Below are positions 8,962 through 19,300 of a DNA stretch of 64,000 nt, piece by piece. The notes under the pieces are model-generated. The model worked only from the letters and a program-made list of their open reading frames with translations. It was not told the origin of the DNA and did not search any database. The stretch comes from Candidatus Corynebacterium faecigallinarum. GTDB lineage: Bacteria > Actinomycetota > Actinomycetes > Mycobacteriales > Mycobacteriaceae. The DNA lies in NCBI GenBank assembly GCA_019120175.1, contig DWVP01000024.1:248001-312000 (forward strand). The letters run 5' to 3'. The position numbers and the translations under genes were made by a program. How positions within the stretch are numbered: the first letter of the stretch is position 1; each line of letters starts with the position of its first letter.

Positions 8962-9816
8962 GTGAACGCTCCCTCTGCACCTCCCGGACCCCCGACCGTC
9001 GCCGATGTGGTGGCGGTCATCGAAGAGGCGTACCCGCCGCATCTCGCTGAATCCTGGGACGCCTGCGGTCTGGTCTGCGGTGACCCGGCCGAGGACGCAA
9101 CCCGGGTCCGGGTTGCCCTGGACTGCACCGATGCGGTGGTGGACGCCGCGATCGAGGAAGGTGCGGACCTGCTGTTGGTGCACCACCCGTTGTTGATGCG
9201 TGGCGTCACCGGTGTACCCGCCGACAGTCCGAAGGGACGCATCGTGCACCGGTTGATCCGCGCCGGAGTCGCCCTCTACTCCGCCCACACCAGTGCCGAT
9301 TCCGCACGCCCCGGGGTCAACGACCGGCTGGCTGAACTTCTGGGGGTTACCCCCGGTGAGCCCCTGGCGCCGTGCACCCCGCAGGACGCCACGGAGACCG
9401 GCTACGGCATCGGACGGGTCGGCGCGCTGGACACCCCCATGACCCTGCGGGCGTTCACTGCCCGGGTCGCCGACCGGCTTCCGACGACCCGCTGGGGCGT
9501 GCGTGCCGCCGGCGACCCGGAGCACATGATCCACCGGGTGGCGGTGTCCTCCGGGGCCGGGGACAGTTTCCTGGACACGGTCAAGGGCCTGGACGTCGAC
9601 TGTTTCGTCACCTCCGACCTACGCCACCACCCGGTCGACGAGCACCTGCGTGCCGGTGGTTGCCCGGTGATCGACACCGCCCACTGGGCCAGTGAGTTCC
9701 CCTGGTGCGCCCAGGCCGCCGACCTCCTCGCCGCCGCCGACCCGCGCCTGGACACCGGGGTGATCGGTGTACGCACCGACCCATGGACCCTGCACGAGGG
9801 CGGTGACGGACGGTGA
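8962..9816 (+). CDS. Nif3-like dinuclear metal centre protein (GTP cyclohydrolase I type 2 family)
   Basis: A 284-residue member of the Nif3/YbgI family, recalled counterpart Rv2230c. Metal-binding family motifs visible are the HHPLL block (LLVHHPLLMRG), YSAHTSAD and the late RHHPVDEH and DTAHWASEF segments. Biochemical role of the family is unsettled. I chose GTG 8962 over GTG 8953: TATCGT (8949-8954) is seven bases before it, fitting a leaderless start. It heads an operon whose next two genes overlap by four bases each. Confidence 0.88.
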   Translation: MNAPSAPPGPPTVADVVAVIEEAYPPHLAESWDACGLVCGDPAEDATRVRVALDCTDAVVDAAIEEGADLLLVHHPLLMRGVTGVPADSPKGRIVHRLIRAGVALYSAHTSADSARPGVNDRLAELLGVTPGEPLAPCTPQDATETGYGIGRVGALDTPMTLRAFTARVADRLPTTRWGVRAAGDPEHMIHRVAVSSGAGDSFLDTVKGLDVDCFVTSDLRHHPVDEHLRAGGCPVIDTAHWASEFPWCAQAADLLAAADPRLDTGVIGVRTDPWTLHEGGDGR

Positions 9817-10559
9817 CTGACAGCGTGTCCGGCGTCCCGACGGTGCTTCGGGAACTCACCGAGGTCGATGACCGTGCCCGGTCACTGACCGCACGGCGTC
9901 AGGCACTGCCCGACACAGAGCAGGTCACCGCACTGACCGCGGACGTCGACCGACGGCACAGCGAGCTGGCCGGACTACGACGTCGCTCCGACGACCTCGA
10001 CTCCACCGTGCGTCGCCTGCGGCAGGACGCCTCGCGCCTGCGGGAGCGCAGGCGGGAGGACATCGACGGGCTGCGCTCGGTCACCGACATCGAGCGTCGG
10101 CGCGACCTGCGCCACGACCTCACCGTCGCCGAACGCCGACTTGGTGAGGTCGAGGAGGCCATGGAGCGGGAGGAACGACTCCTCGCTGCCTTCATCAGCA
10201 CTGACGGGGAACCTGACAAGGTCACCGCCGCGGTGGTCGCCCTTGAGACGGCGGTGGCCGAACGTGACCGAGCCCGGGACGTCGAGAAGGCTGTGCTCGC
10301 CGACATCGACCGACAACTGGAGGACCTGGCGGCGGCGTCGTCCGCCTTGCGCGACCGACTGCCGCAGGACGTCCGCGCGCGCTATGAGGAGGCCGAACGC
10401 AGCACCGGGGCCGGGGCGGCACTTCTGGCAGGTAACCTCTGCCGGTCGTGTTTCATGAGCCTTGACCCCCAGTCATTGGCCCGGATCATCGCCGCGCCGC
10501 AGGACCAACTGGTCACCTGCCCGGAATGTGACTGCCTGCTGATCCGGGAGGACTCATGA
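9813..10559 (+). CDS. coiled-coil protein with C-terminal C4 zinc ribbon
   Basis: A 248-residue protein of the CT398/Rv2229c type. Residues about 15-190 are a long charged helical region rich in Arg, Asp and Glu, predicted as an antiparallel coiled coil. The C-terminus carries CRSC and CPECDC, a C4 zinc ribbon that probably binds nucleic acid. GTG start overlaps the nif3 stop. The family travels with Nif3 and RNase H/phosphatase genes in Corynebacteriales; its molecular job is unknown. Confidence 0.85.
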   Translation: MTDSVSGVPTVLRELTEVDDRARSLTARRQALPDTEQVTALTADVDRRHSELAGLRRRSDDLDSTVRRLRQDASRLRERRREDIDGLRSVTDIERRRDLRHDLTVAERRLGEVEEAMEREERLLAAFISTDGEPDKVTAAVVALETAVAERDRARDVEKAVLADIDRQLEDLAAASSALRDRLPQDVRARYEEAERSTGAGAALLAGNLCRSCFMSLDPQSLARIIAAPQDQLVTCPECDCLLIREDS

Positions 10560-11236
10560 GTACATCGACGTCAGCGACGTCACGACCCGGGTGGATGGGG
10601 GAGGACTGTGCCGGGGCCGGCCTGCGGGTGCTGCTGCTGCGCCACGGACAGACCCCCATGTCGGTCGCCGGGGTGTTCTCCGGACGCAGTGACCCGGAAC
10701 TGACCGAGACCGGCCGCGACCAGGCCGCCCGCGCGGCGGAGTACCTGGCCAGGCGGCAGGACGCCGGCGAGGGGATCACCCGGATCATCTCCTCACCGCT
10801 GACCCGGACCCGGCAGACCGCCGCTGCGGTGGCCGATGCTCTGGGGATGGCGGTGACCACCGACGACGACCTCATCGAGACCGATTTCGGTGACTGGGAG
10901 GGGCTGACCTTCTCCGAGGTGCACCGGCGCTGGCCGGACGAGCACCAGGCATGGTGCGACGACACCAGCGTCCCCGCCATCGGTGGGGAGCCCATGGGTG
11001 CGGTCGAACAACGCTGCGCCGCCCTGCTCGACCGCCTGCATGATGCAGCGGAGATGCAGACGGTGCTGATGGTCAGCCATGTCTCGCCGATCAAGTCGAT
11101 CCTGCGTCAGGCACTCAACGTCCCGGCCACGATGTACACCACACTGCACCTGGACCTGGCCGGCCTGTCGGTTGCGGAGTTCTACCCCCGACGTTCCGTG
11201 GTCACCGAGGTCAATGACACCCACTACCTGCGGTAG
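10556..11236 (+). CDS. histidine phosphatase family protein (phosphoglycerate mutase-like)
   Basis: A 226-residue phosphatase with the RHG motif LLLRHGQTP, the second Arg in SSPLTRTRQTA, the Glu in ETDFGDWEGL, and the second His in VSHVSPIK. Homologues at this place in mycobacteria (Rv2228c) and C. glutamicum are recalled as bifunctional, with an N-terminal RNase HI domain. Here the phosphatase begins after only about 20 residues, so that domain is absent. ATG overlaps the upstream stop (ATGA). Substrate could be alpha-ribazole phosphate or another phosphomonoester. Confidence 0.88.
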   Translation: MSTSTSATSRPGWMGEDCAGAGLRVLLLRHGQTPMSVAGVFSGRSDPELTETGRDQAARAAEYLARRQDAGEGITRIISSPLTRTRQTAAAVADALGMAVTTDDDLIETDFGDWEGLTFSEVHRRWPDEHQAWCDDTSVPAIGGEPMGAVEQRCAALLDRLHDAAEMQTVLMVSHVSPIKSILRQALNVPATMYTTLHLDLAGLSVAEFYPRRSVVTEVNDTHYLR

Positions 11237-11253
11237 TGCTAACGTTGGACCTC

Positions 11254-11684
<431 letters not shown>

Positions 11685-11763
11685 ACCCAACTTCCTACCT
11701 CGACCCGGTGGCGTCGGGAGACAACCGGGATACAGGCGCGCTGTCCGACTAGAATGGCTCACC

Positions 11764-12198
11764 GTGAGTGCCAAGGACGACGCGACCAAGGGCAAGGCCA
11801 AGGGCAAGGCCACGGATGAGGCCACGGCGACCGGGGACCGACGGTCACTGACGACCCGGTGGTTCTTCCCCGACGGTGAGGAACCTGACCCTCGTTTCAC
11901 GCTGGCCAATGAACGCACCTTCCTGGCCTGGATGCGCACCGCGCTGGCATTCGTCGCCGGTGGAGTGGGTATCGAGGCTTTGCCGGACTCGGTGCTCGAA
12001 CCTGGACTGCGGACCTTCGCTGCCCTGGCGGCGATCGGTACCGGCGTCCTGCTCGCTGCGGGATCCGCGGTGCGTTGGCTACGGATCGAACGCGCGATGC
12101 GCCACGATAAACCCCTGCCTGCGCCGTCCATTGTGCCGGCGCTGTCGGCCGGTGCCATCCTCGCCGCGGTGATTCTCGCGCTACTGGTCATCGGGTGA
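11764..12198 (+). CDS. DUF202 (YidH) family membrane protein
   Basis: A 144-residue protein with a Lys-rich N-terminus, then the DUF202 signature RFTLANERTFLAWMRTALAFVA. Three hydrophobic helices follow (residues about 62-80, 88-103 and 122-143). TAGAAT (11750-11755) lies eight bases before the GTG, so the mRNA is probably leaderless; longer readings would run into the RNase P gene. The next gene overlaps by four bases and is of the same family, so the two may form a heteromeric membrane complex. Function unknown. Confidence 0.85.
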   Translation: MSAKDDATKGKAKGKATDEATATGDRRSLTTRWFFPDGEEPDPRFTLANERTFLAWMRTALAFVAGGVGIEALPDSVLEPGLRTFAALAAIGTGVLLAAGSAVRWLRIERAMRHDKPLPAPSIVPALSAGAILAAVILALLVIG

Positions 12199-12518
12199 CC
12201 ATGGTGCGGGATCCGGGGCTGCAGCCTGAGCGGACGAACCTGTCCTGGAGCAGGACGGCGATGCGCCTCATGCTCACTGCGACCGCAATGCTGCACTGGG
12301 TCAGCTCCTACGGTCGGCCAGTGGTCCTGGTGGCGGGACTCCTGGCGTATGTGGGCCTGGTGATCTACATGACCCAGGTCAGGCGTTATCGTCGGCAGTT
12401 CCTCGGAATGGAACGTGGCAGCATCGCGCCGTCCGTACTGGGCGTCGTGACGCTGACGGTGTCGACGGTGGTCCTGGGACTGGTCTCGCTTGTCCTCGTG
12501 ATCATCGGTGCACTGTGA
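12195..12518 (+). CDS. second DUF202 family membrane protein
   Basis: A 107-residue protein with the DUF202 motif LQPERTNLSWSRTAMRL and three membrane helices. GTG start overlaps the upstream stop; ATG six bases later is an alternative. Coupled to the preceding family member, from which it differs by lacking the charged N-terminal extension. Function unknown. Confidence 0.85.
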   Translation: MTMVRDPGLQPERTNLSWSRTAMRLMLTATAMLHWVSSYGRPVVLVAGLLAYVGLVIYMTQVRRYRRQFLGMERGSIAPSVLGVVTLTVSTVVLGLVSLVLVIIGAL

Positions 12519-12577
12519 GGCCCCGTCTCGGGCAGCGGAGCCGTCGAGCGGGCACACAGATGGTTACGATGGCGGGC

Positions 12578-12775
12578 ATGACCACGAACACGGACAACAC
12601 CGACAGCACCAACGGGTCCTGGTACTTCGACACCGCCACCGGCGAGGTGACCCAGGGCAAGACCTCCGGGTGGGATTCCCGGATGGGCCCCTATGCCACC
12701 CGGGCGGAGGCGGAACGCGCGCTGACCACCGCCCATGAACGCACCGAGGCCGCTGATGAGTGGGACGAAGACTAG
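12578..12775 (+). CDS. small SPOR-like domain protein
   Basis: A 65-residue acidic protein: WYFDTATGEVTQGKTSGWDSR, then MGPYATRAEAERALTTA. It resembles short corynebacterial proteins annotated as SPOR-domain containing, although no membrane segment or signal peptide is present. Three in-frame ATGs are close together; I chose the last because TACGAT (12565-12570) is seven bases upstream, as expected of a leaderless gene. Function unknown. Confidence 0.7.
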   Translation: MTTNTDNTDSTNGSWYFDTATGEVTQGKTSGWDSRMGPYATRAEAERALTTAHERTEAADEWDED

Positions 12776-12791
12776 TTTCGCCTAGCGCCGC

Positions 12792-13634
12792 CTAGAAGCA
12801 GTGCTCCGCGGCGGGGAAGGTGCCCTCGGCAACCTCACGACGGTAGGACGCTGCGGCGGCGGTGAGGTCCGCGCCGACCTGTGCCCACTGCTTGGCGAAC
12901 TTCGGACGGTGTCCATCGGCCGGCAGCGCGGCGATGTCGTGCCACACCAGCACCTGGGCGTCGGTGTCGGGACCCGCCCCGATGCCGACGGTGGCGATGT
13001 CGACCTCGGCGGTGGCATTCGCCGCCACATCCGCCGGCACCATCTCCAGCACCACGAAGTCGGCACCGGCGTCGGCAACCGCCTTCACATCGGCGATCAG
13101 CTGCTCGGCGCCGTCGCCGCGTCCCTGCACCTTGAACCCGGACAGGGCGTTGACCGACTGCGGCGTGAATCCGACGTGCGCGCACACCGGGATGCCCGCG
13201 GCGACCAGGGCCCGGATCCGCGGGACCATGCGCATCCCGCCCTCGATCTTCACCATCGCCGCACCGGACCGACGCATCATCTCCGAGGCGGACAGGACGG
13301 CCTGTTCATCGGAGGCCTCGTAGGTGCCGAAGGGAAGATCTGCGATGACCAGGGCGTTGCCGGCACCCCGGACCACGGCGGCGGCGAGGTAGATCATCTC
13401 GTCGAGGCTGATCTGCTGGGTCTGTCCGTAGCCGAAGACCACGTTTGCCGCGGAGTCACCGACCAGCAGGCATTCGATTCCACCGTCGGAAAGGGCCCTG
13501 GCGGTGGAGTAGTCGTAGGCGGTGAGCATGGCCCACTTGTCGCCGTCCGCCTTGCGGGCGCGCAGGTCGCCGATGCGGACCTGACGGGTGGGGGTGAGGT
13601 AACCGGTGGAGGGTCGTTGCGTGCTGTCAACCAT
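12792..13634 (-). CDS. panB: 3-methyl-2-oxobutanoate hydroxymethyltransferase
   Basis: First step of pantothenate synthesis, adding a hydroxymethyl group from methylene-tetrahydrofolate to ketoisovalerate. The 280-residue protein has MLTAYDYSTARALSDGGIEC, LLVGDSAANVVFGYGQT, ADLPFGTYE, VKIEGG, PVCAHVGFTPQS and GAGPDTDAQVLVWHD, all family blocks. A longer in-frame reading exists but crosses the divergent glnA2 promoter; ATG 13634 gives a normal length. panC, often its partner, is not next to it here. Confidence 0.94.
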   Translation of the reverse strand: MVDSTQRPSTGYLTPTRQVRIGDLRARKADGDKWAMLTAYDYSTARALSDGGIECLLVGDSAANVVFGYGQTQQISLDEMIYLAAAVVRGAGNALVIADLPFGTYEASDEQAVLSASEMMRRSGAAMVKIEGGMRMVPRIRALVAAGIPVCAHVGFTPQSVNALSGFKVQGRGDGAEQLIADVKAVADAGADFVVLEMVPADVAANATAEVDIATVGIGAGPDTDAQVLVWHDIAALPADGHRPKFAKQWAQVGADLTAAAASYRREVAEGTFPAAEHCF

Positions 13635-13719
13635 GTCCACATATTGTGCCACCTTCGCCGGACAGATGTTAACGAACTTGTCACAATCCGGGGCCCTCAT
13701 CACAGCTACGATGGGCGGC

Positions 13720-15063
13720 ATGAGCCGTCAACAGGAATACGTCCTGCGTACTATCGAAGAGCGCGATATTCGCTTCGTCCGTCTCTGGTTCACCGACATT
13801 CAGGGATACCTGAAGTCCGTGGCCGTGGCGCCAGCCGAACTGGAAGGGGCGTTCGCCGAGGGGATTGGTTTCGACGGGTCGTCGATCGAGGGCTTCTCCC
13901 GCGTGGTGGAGTCCGACACCATCGCCCGTCCCGACCCGTCGACGTTCCAGATCCTGCCGTTGGACGGCGGCACCGGCGACCAGTCGCTGACCGCACGCAT
14001 GTTCTGCGACATCGCCATGCCCGACGGGCAGCCCAGCTGGGCTGACCCGCGCCAGGTGCTGCGTCGCCAGCTCAACCGTGCCGCGGACGAGGGGTTCTCC
14101 TGCTACGTGCACCCCGAGATCGAGTTCTTCTTGCTCAAGGAGGAGGACGGTCCGGACGGGCGCCCGGTGCCCTCGGACACCGGTGGCTACTTCGACCAGG
14201 CGGTCACCGATGCTGCCCCGCTGTTCCGGCAGGACGCCATCACTGCCCTGGAGTCCATGGGAATCTCCGTGGAGTTCTCTCATCACGAGGCCGCCCCCGG
14301 CCAGCAGGAGATCGACCTGCGTTTCGCGGACGCATTGTCGATGGCCGACAACGTGATGAGCTTCCGCTACATGGTCAAGCAGGTCGCCCGCCGCAATAAC
14401 GTGCGGGCGACGTTCATGCCCAAGCCGTTCCATGACTACCCCGGTTCGGCGATGCACACCCACATGTCCCTGTTCGAGGGCGAGGACAACGCCTTCCATG
14501 ACCCGGACGACCTGTTCTACCTCTCGACCACGGCGAAGTCCTTCATCGCCGGAATCCTGGAGCATGCCCCGGAGATCTCCGCGGTGACCAACCAGTGGGT
14601 CAACTCCTACAAGCGTCTGACCAGTGGGGACGAAGCCCCGATGGCGGCGACGTGGGGGGCGTCCAACCGTTCGGCGATGATCCGCGTGCCGATGTACACC
14701 GTGCACAAGCCGTCGTCGCGCCGGGTGGAGATCCGCACCCCGGACTCCGGGGCGAACCCCTACCTGACCTATGCGGTGTTGCTGGCTGCCGGCCTCAAGG
14801 GCATCAAGGAGGGCTATGAGCTCTCCCTGCCGGTGGAGGAGGACGTCGCCGGGATGACCCGTCGCGAACGCATGGCGATGGGGTACAAGGACCTGCCCGG
14901 TGACCTGGATCTGGCACTGCGCGAGATGGAGAAGTCCGAGCTGGTCGCCGATGCCCTCGGCGAGCATGTCTTCGAGTACTTCCTGCGCAACAAGTGGCGG
15001 GAATGGAAGGCATACCAGTCCCAGGTCACTCCCTGGGAACTGGCCCACAACCTCGAGTTCTAG
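13720..15063 (+). CDS. glnA2: glutamine synthetase GlnA2
   Basis: Type I glutamine synthetase of 447 residues. Active-site blocks include GFDGSSIEGF, the HPEIEFFL Mg-binding strand, SHHEAAPGQQEIDL, MPKPFHDYPGSAMHTHMS and NRSAMIRVP. At the adenylylation loop it reads YELSLPVEEDVAGM, without the Tyr found in GlnA1 (LYELPPEEA), so GlnE should not modify it. TACGAT (13707-13712) is seven bases before the ATG, so it is probably leaderless. An upstream in-frame ATG (13711) overlaps that hexamer. glnE lies downstream after one intervening opposite-strand gene. Confidence 0.93.
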   Translation: MSRQQEYVLRTIEERDIRFVRLWFTDIQGYLKSVAVAPAELEGAFAEGIGFDGSSIEGFSRVVESDTIARPDPSTFQILPLDGGTGDQSLTARMFCDIAMPDGQPSWADPRQVLRRQLNRAADEGFSCYVHPEIEFFLLKEEDGPDGRPVPSDTGGYFDQAVTDAAPLFRQDAITALESMGISVEFSHHEAAPGQQEIDLRFADALSMADNVMSFRYMVKQVARRNNVRATFMPKPFHDYPGSAMHTHMSLFEGEDNAFHDPDDLFYLSTTAKSFIAGILEHAPEISAVTNQWVNSYKRLTSGDEAPMAATWGASNRSAMIRVPMYTVHKPSSRRVEIRTPDSGANPYLTYAVLLAAGLKGIKEGYELSLPVEEDVAGMTRRERMAMGYKDLPGDLDLALREMEKSELVADALGEHVFEYFLRNKWREWKAYQSQVTPWELAHNLEF

Positions 15064-15077
15064 GCCCGAGCTCCGGA

Positions 15078-16211
15078 TCAGAAGGCGTAGAGTCCCAGGT
15101 CCTGGGCGTTCATCGGCGATTCCACCGTCTTCGCACCGGCGGTGGTGGCGTCCTCGTACTGCAGCCAGCTGGTGACACCGACCGCGTAGATCGAGGTCTG
15201 CGAGGAGTCGGACGGGTCGAAGGCCCACACCACTCCGCCGGAGTCGCCGTGGTCGGAGATGGCGTCGTACGTGACGGAGATGTCATTGGTCATCTTCTGG
15301 AAGTTTCCGCAGGACAACCCGGACCGGAAGCCGAGACGGCACATGTAGGGCTGGTTCTCCTCCAGCCAGTCCTTGCCCGCCCAGCCCTTCAGCTCGACCT
15401 GGGTGGACCCCATGTTCACCGCCGGTGTGGCGAAGGCGTACTCGAAGTACTCGGAGTAGATCTCGATGAGGGCGTAGTCAGGGCCACCGTCCACCTGCCC
15501 GTCCGAACCGGAGTACGCCTGCCACACGATCTCGCCGACGTTGACCGCGTTCTGCCCGTCGGCCCGGACGTAGACCTTGTCGCCGACCTCGCCGCAGTGT
15601 CCGGCCGTCAGGTTGAGCAGTCGGCTGTTGTCGTTCTCGGGGTGCACCATCCAGCCGAAGGAGCAGTTCCCCTGGCCACCGGCACCGTCCACGATGTACT
15701 TCGCGCCGGGGGTGAGGAGGCCGTCGGTGTCGAGGAACTGGAAGTCGGCGGAGTTGCGGTAGACCTTCCGCTCCCGGGCGATCTCGGGGCTCTCCTCCAC
15801 CTCGGGGGAGGAGGCGGAGATATTGTCGTCCGATGATCCGGAGTCCCCGTCGGAGCTGTTCGGGCTGTCGGGACCGCGGGTCGGGTTGGGGCTCGTGCTG
15901 GAATCGGCGTCGGTGTTTCCCTCGCCGGTGGCGCCGTCGGCCTGCGCGGCGTAGAAGGCGTCCGCATCGGCCTGGGTGGCACATTCCTTCTGCTTGATGT
16001 GCGACAACTCTTCATGGGTCCACGCCGACTTCGCCTCGGCACTGGCATCGGCCGGGGCGATGATCTCGGGACATTCCTGGGCGTTGAAGCTCTCCTCCTC
16101 TCCACAGGCGGTGAGGCTGACTCCGAGCACGGCGGCGGTGAGCACGGCTGTGGTGCGGGTGGCACGGCTAAGGCGGTTGAGGCGGTTGGCAGTCTGAGAG
16201 AAACGTCGCAT
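15078..16211 (-). CDS. secreted lipoprotein trypsin-like serine protease
   Basis: A 377-residue exported protease. The N-terminus is a lipoprotein signal with lipobox LTAC, so it is probably anchored outside the membrane. A charged segment and a Ser/Asp-rich linker reach about residue 150. The S1-type catalytic triad is visible as LTAGHC (His), DYALIEI (Asp) and GDSGG (Ser). Cysteines flanking these could form the usual disulfides. Start chosen as MRRFSQTANR because it gives a compact signal peptide. Exported proteases (Rv2223c-Rv2224c) occupy this position next to glnA2 in M. tuberculosis, but those are alpha/beta-hydrolase type, so this is probably not the same family. Confidence 0.85.
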   Translation of the reverse strand: MRRFSQTANRLNRLSRATRTTAVLTAAVLGVSLTACGEEESFNAQECPEIIAPADASAEAKSAWTHEELSHIKQKECATQADADAFYAAQADGATGEGNTDADSSTSPNPTRGPDSPNSSDGDSGSSDDNISASSPEVEESPEIARERKVYRNSADFQFLDTDGLLTPGAKYIVDGAGGQGNCSFGWMVHPENDNSRLLNLTAGHCGEVGDKVYVRADGQNAVNVGEIVWQAYSGSDGQVDGGPDYALIEIYSEYFEYAFATPAVNMGSTQVELKGWAGKDWLEENQPYMCRLGFRSGLSCGNFQKMTNDISVTYDAISDHGDSGGVVWAFDPSDSSQTSIYAVGVTSWLQYEDATTAGAKTVESPMNAQDLGLYAF

Positions 16212-16392
16212 GAGACTTACGGTAGCGGGTGCCTCGGACAAGAAGTGGTGGCCACGGGGAAATGTCCCCACGGCATGGCGGCGGCAGGTATGTTGCCCCG
16301 GCAAACAATCCGGGAATGCCGTTACGATGGTTTTGCACCGTTGGATCGGGGAGAGGCCCCGAGCGCCGGTTCCGTAGGAGTTGAGTCCAGGA

Positions 16393-19300
16393 GTGAGCCC
16401 ACTACGTACCACCCGCTCTCCCATTCCGTCCCCGGCATCACTCGGCCTGACCCGGCCGACCGCCGCCGATGACCTGGCTGCGCTGGGTTGGGACGATGAG
16501 GAGCACCTCGACCTGCTGGGGGTGCTCTCCTCAGTCGGTGACCCCGACCGCGCCCTGAATGCCGTGGTCCGCCTGGTCGAGACCCTCGACGGTGACGGGG
16601 TCACCGGGGAGGCGTCCGCCAAGGCACTGCTGGCCGCCCTGGGCACCGATCCGGCGTTCCGGATCCGTCTGCTCGCCCTGTTCGGCGGATCGACGCTGCT
16701 CGGTGACCACGTGATCGCCAACCCGCATATCTGGCCCCGGCTGACCGGCAACCTGCCGGAACGCGAGGAGATCATGGCGGAGCTGATCGGGTCGGTCGGT
16801 GCTGAACCGGTGCAACAGCCCGAGGACTCCCTGCTGTACCGGGCCAGTATCACCGGGGTCGACGCTGACCGGGCGATGCGCACGGCCTACCGGACCGTAC
16901 TGGCACGGATCGCCGCGATCGACCTGGCCGCGACCTTCATCCGCCGCACCGCCCGCGCCGATCGGGACACTGATGCCCGGGACGACAAGGTGACCCCACC
17001 GGTGTCCTTCTCCGACCTCACCGCCCGGCTGTCGGACGCCGCCGATGCGGCATTGACCGCGGCACTGGCGGTGGCCACCGCCACGGTGTTCCCCACCGGG
17101 GAGGTTCCCGTGAAGCTCGCTGTCCTGGCCATGGGCAAGTGCGGTGCCCGCGAGCTGAACTACATCTCGGACGTCGACGTCGTCTTCGTCGCCGAGCCTG
17201 CCGACTCCCGGACGACCCGGCTGGCCGGCGAGTTCATCAACATCGGTTGCCGGGTGTTCTTCGAGGTGGACGCGGCGCTGCGTCCTGAAGGACGCCACGG
17301 CGCCCTGGTGCGCACCCTGGACTCCCACCTGACCTACTACAAGCGCTGGGCATCGACCTGGGAGTTCCAGGCGCTGCTCAAGGCCCGGCCCATGACTGGC
17401 GACCTGGAACTGGGACGTGAGTACGTCGACCAGCTCGCACCGATGGTGTGGAGCGCGGCCGAGCGGGAGGACTTCGTCCCGGACGTGCAGGCCATGCGCC
17501 GCCGGGTGATCGACAATGTGCCGGATGAGCTGATGCCCCGCGAACTCAAGCTCGGCCCCGGCGGGCTGCGCGACGTGGAGTTCGCCATCCAGTTGCTGCA
17601 GATGGTGCACGGCCGGGTCGACGAGTCACTGCGGGTACGTTCCACGGTTGACGCACTTGATGCACTGGTCAAGGGCGGATACGTCGGACGCGAGGACGGT
17701 CACATCCTCACCCGGTGCTACGCCTACATGCGGATGCTGGAGCACCGGATGCAGCTGCAGCACCTGCGCCGCACCCACCTGCTACCTGCCGCGGACGACA
17801 CCACCGGCCGGTTGTGGCTGGCGCGGACCGCCGGAATCCGCGGTGACGGGCAGGAGGGGGCGGTGGACGCACTGACCTCCAATGTGCGCAAGGTGGGCCA
17901 GCAGATCCGCCAGCTGCACAACAAGCTCTTCTACCGCCCGCTGCTGACCTCCGTCGTCGCCATGTCCGTCGACGAACTGCGCCTGACCCCCGAGGCCGCC
18001 CAGCGGCAGCTCGCCGCGCTGGGGTACACGCACCCGAGCCGGGCGATGGACCACCTCACCGCCCTGGCTTCCGGCACCTCGCGCAAGGACCGGATCCAGG
18101 CGATGATCCTGCCGTCGCTGCTGGAGTGGCTGGCACCCACCGCAGACCCGGACGCCGGACTGCTGGCCTACCGGAAACTCTCCGAGGCGGCCTTCGACAG
18201 TGCGTGGTTCCTGCGACTGCTGCGTGACGAGAACATCGTCGGCAAACGCCTGATGCACATCCTCGGGACATCGCCCTATGTCGCCGACCTCTTCATCGCC
18301 TCACCGGACGCCGTACGTCTGCTCTCCGACGGGGCGAACGGTCCGAAGCTGCTGGAGAAGGACCCCTCCGTGATCAGCCATTCGCTGGTCGCCGCAGCCG
18401 CCCGTCACCGGGACCCGGACAAGGCCATCGCCGCCGCCCGCTCATTGCGCCGCACCGAGCTGGCCCGGGTGGCCTCCGGGGATCTGCTCGGGCTGATCGA
18501 GACCCCGGAGATCTGCCGCTCCCTGTCCTGGGTGTGGGACGCCGTGCTCGAGGCTGCGCTGGCCGCGGAGATCAGGGCGTGGGAGGACCAGAACCACCGG
18601 CAGGCGCCGGCCCGGATCTCGGTCATCGGGATGGGTCGGTTGGGCGGGGCGGAACTGAGCTACGGCTCCGATGCCGATGTGATGTTCGTCTGTGAGCCGA
18701 TCGCCGAGGTGACCGCCGGGGATGTCGACGGCGATGGTGAACCCGGCACCGAGAATGATGCGGTGGCCTGGGCGACCGCCATCTGCAAGCAGATGCGTAC
18801 CCGCCTGTCACGACCCTCCCAGGACCCGCCGCTGGAGGTGGACCTGAACCTGCGTCCCGAGGGACGCAGCGGCCCGACCGTGCGCACCCTGGAGTCCTAC
18901 CGCAACTACTACAGCCGGTGGGGTGAGACCTGGGAGTTCCAGGCACTGCTGCGGGCCACCTGGATCGCCGGGGACAAGGACCTGGGCATCCGGTTCCTGC
19001 GGATGATCGACGAGTTCCGCTACCCCGAGGGTGGCGCGGACCGCACCACCGTCCAACAGGTACGCCGGATGAAGGCCCGGGTCGACGCCGAACGGCTGCC
19101 CCAGGGGGCCGACCGCTACACGCACACCAAACTCGGCCGCGGCGGTCTCACCGATATCGAGTGGACCGTCCAGTTGCTCACCATGCAGCACAGCCACCGC
19201 ATCGACAACCTGCACAACACCTCCACACTGGAGGTCCTCGAGGAGATCCGGGTCGCCGGACTGCTCTCCGAGGCCGATGTCGTGACCCTGCGCGAGGCAT

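Noticed and set aside
13681..15228. 515-codon open frame antisense to glnA2
   Set aside because: Mirror of a well-conserved glutamine synthetase; low-complexity composition and no recognisable domain.
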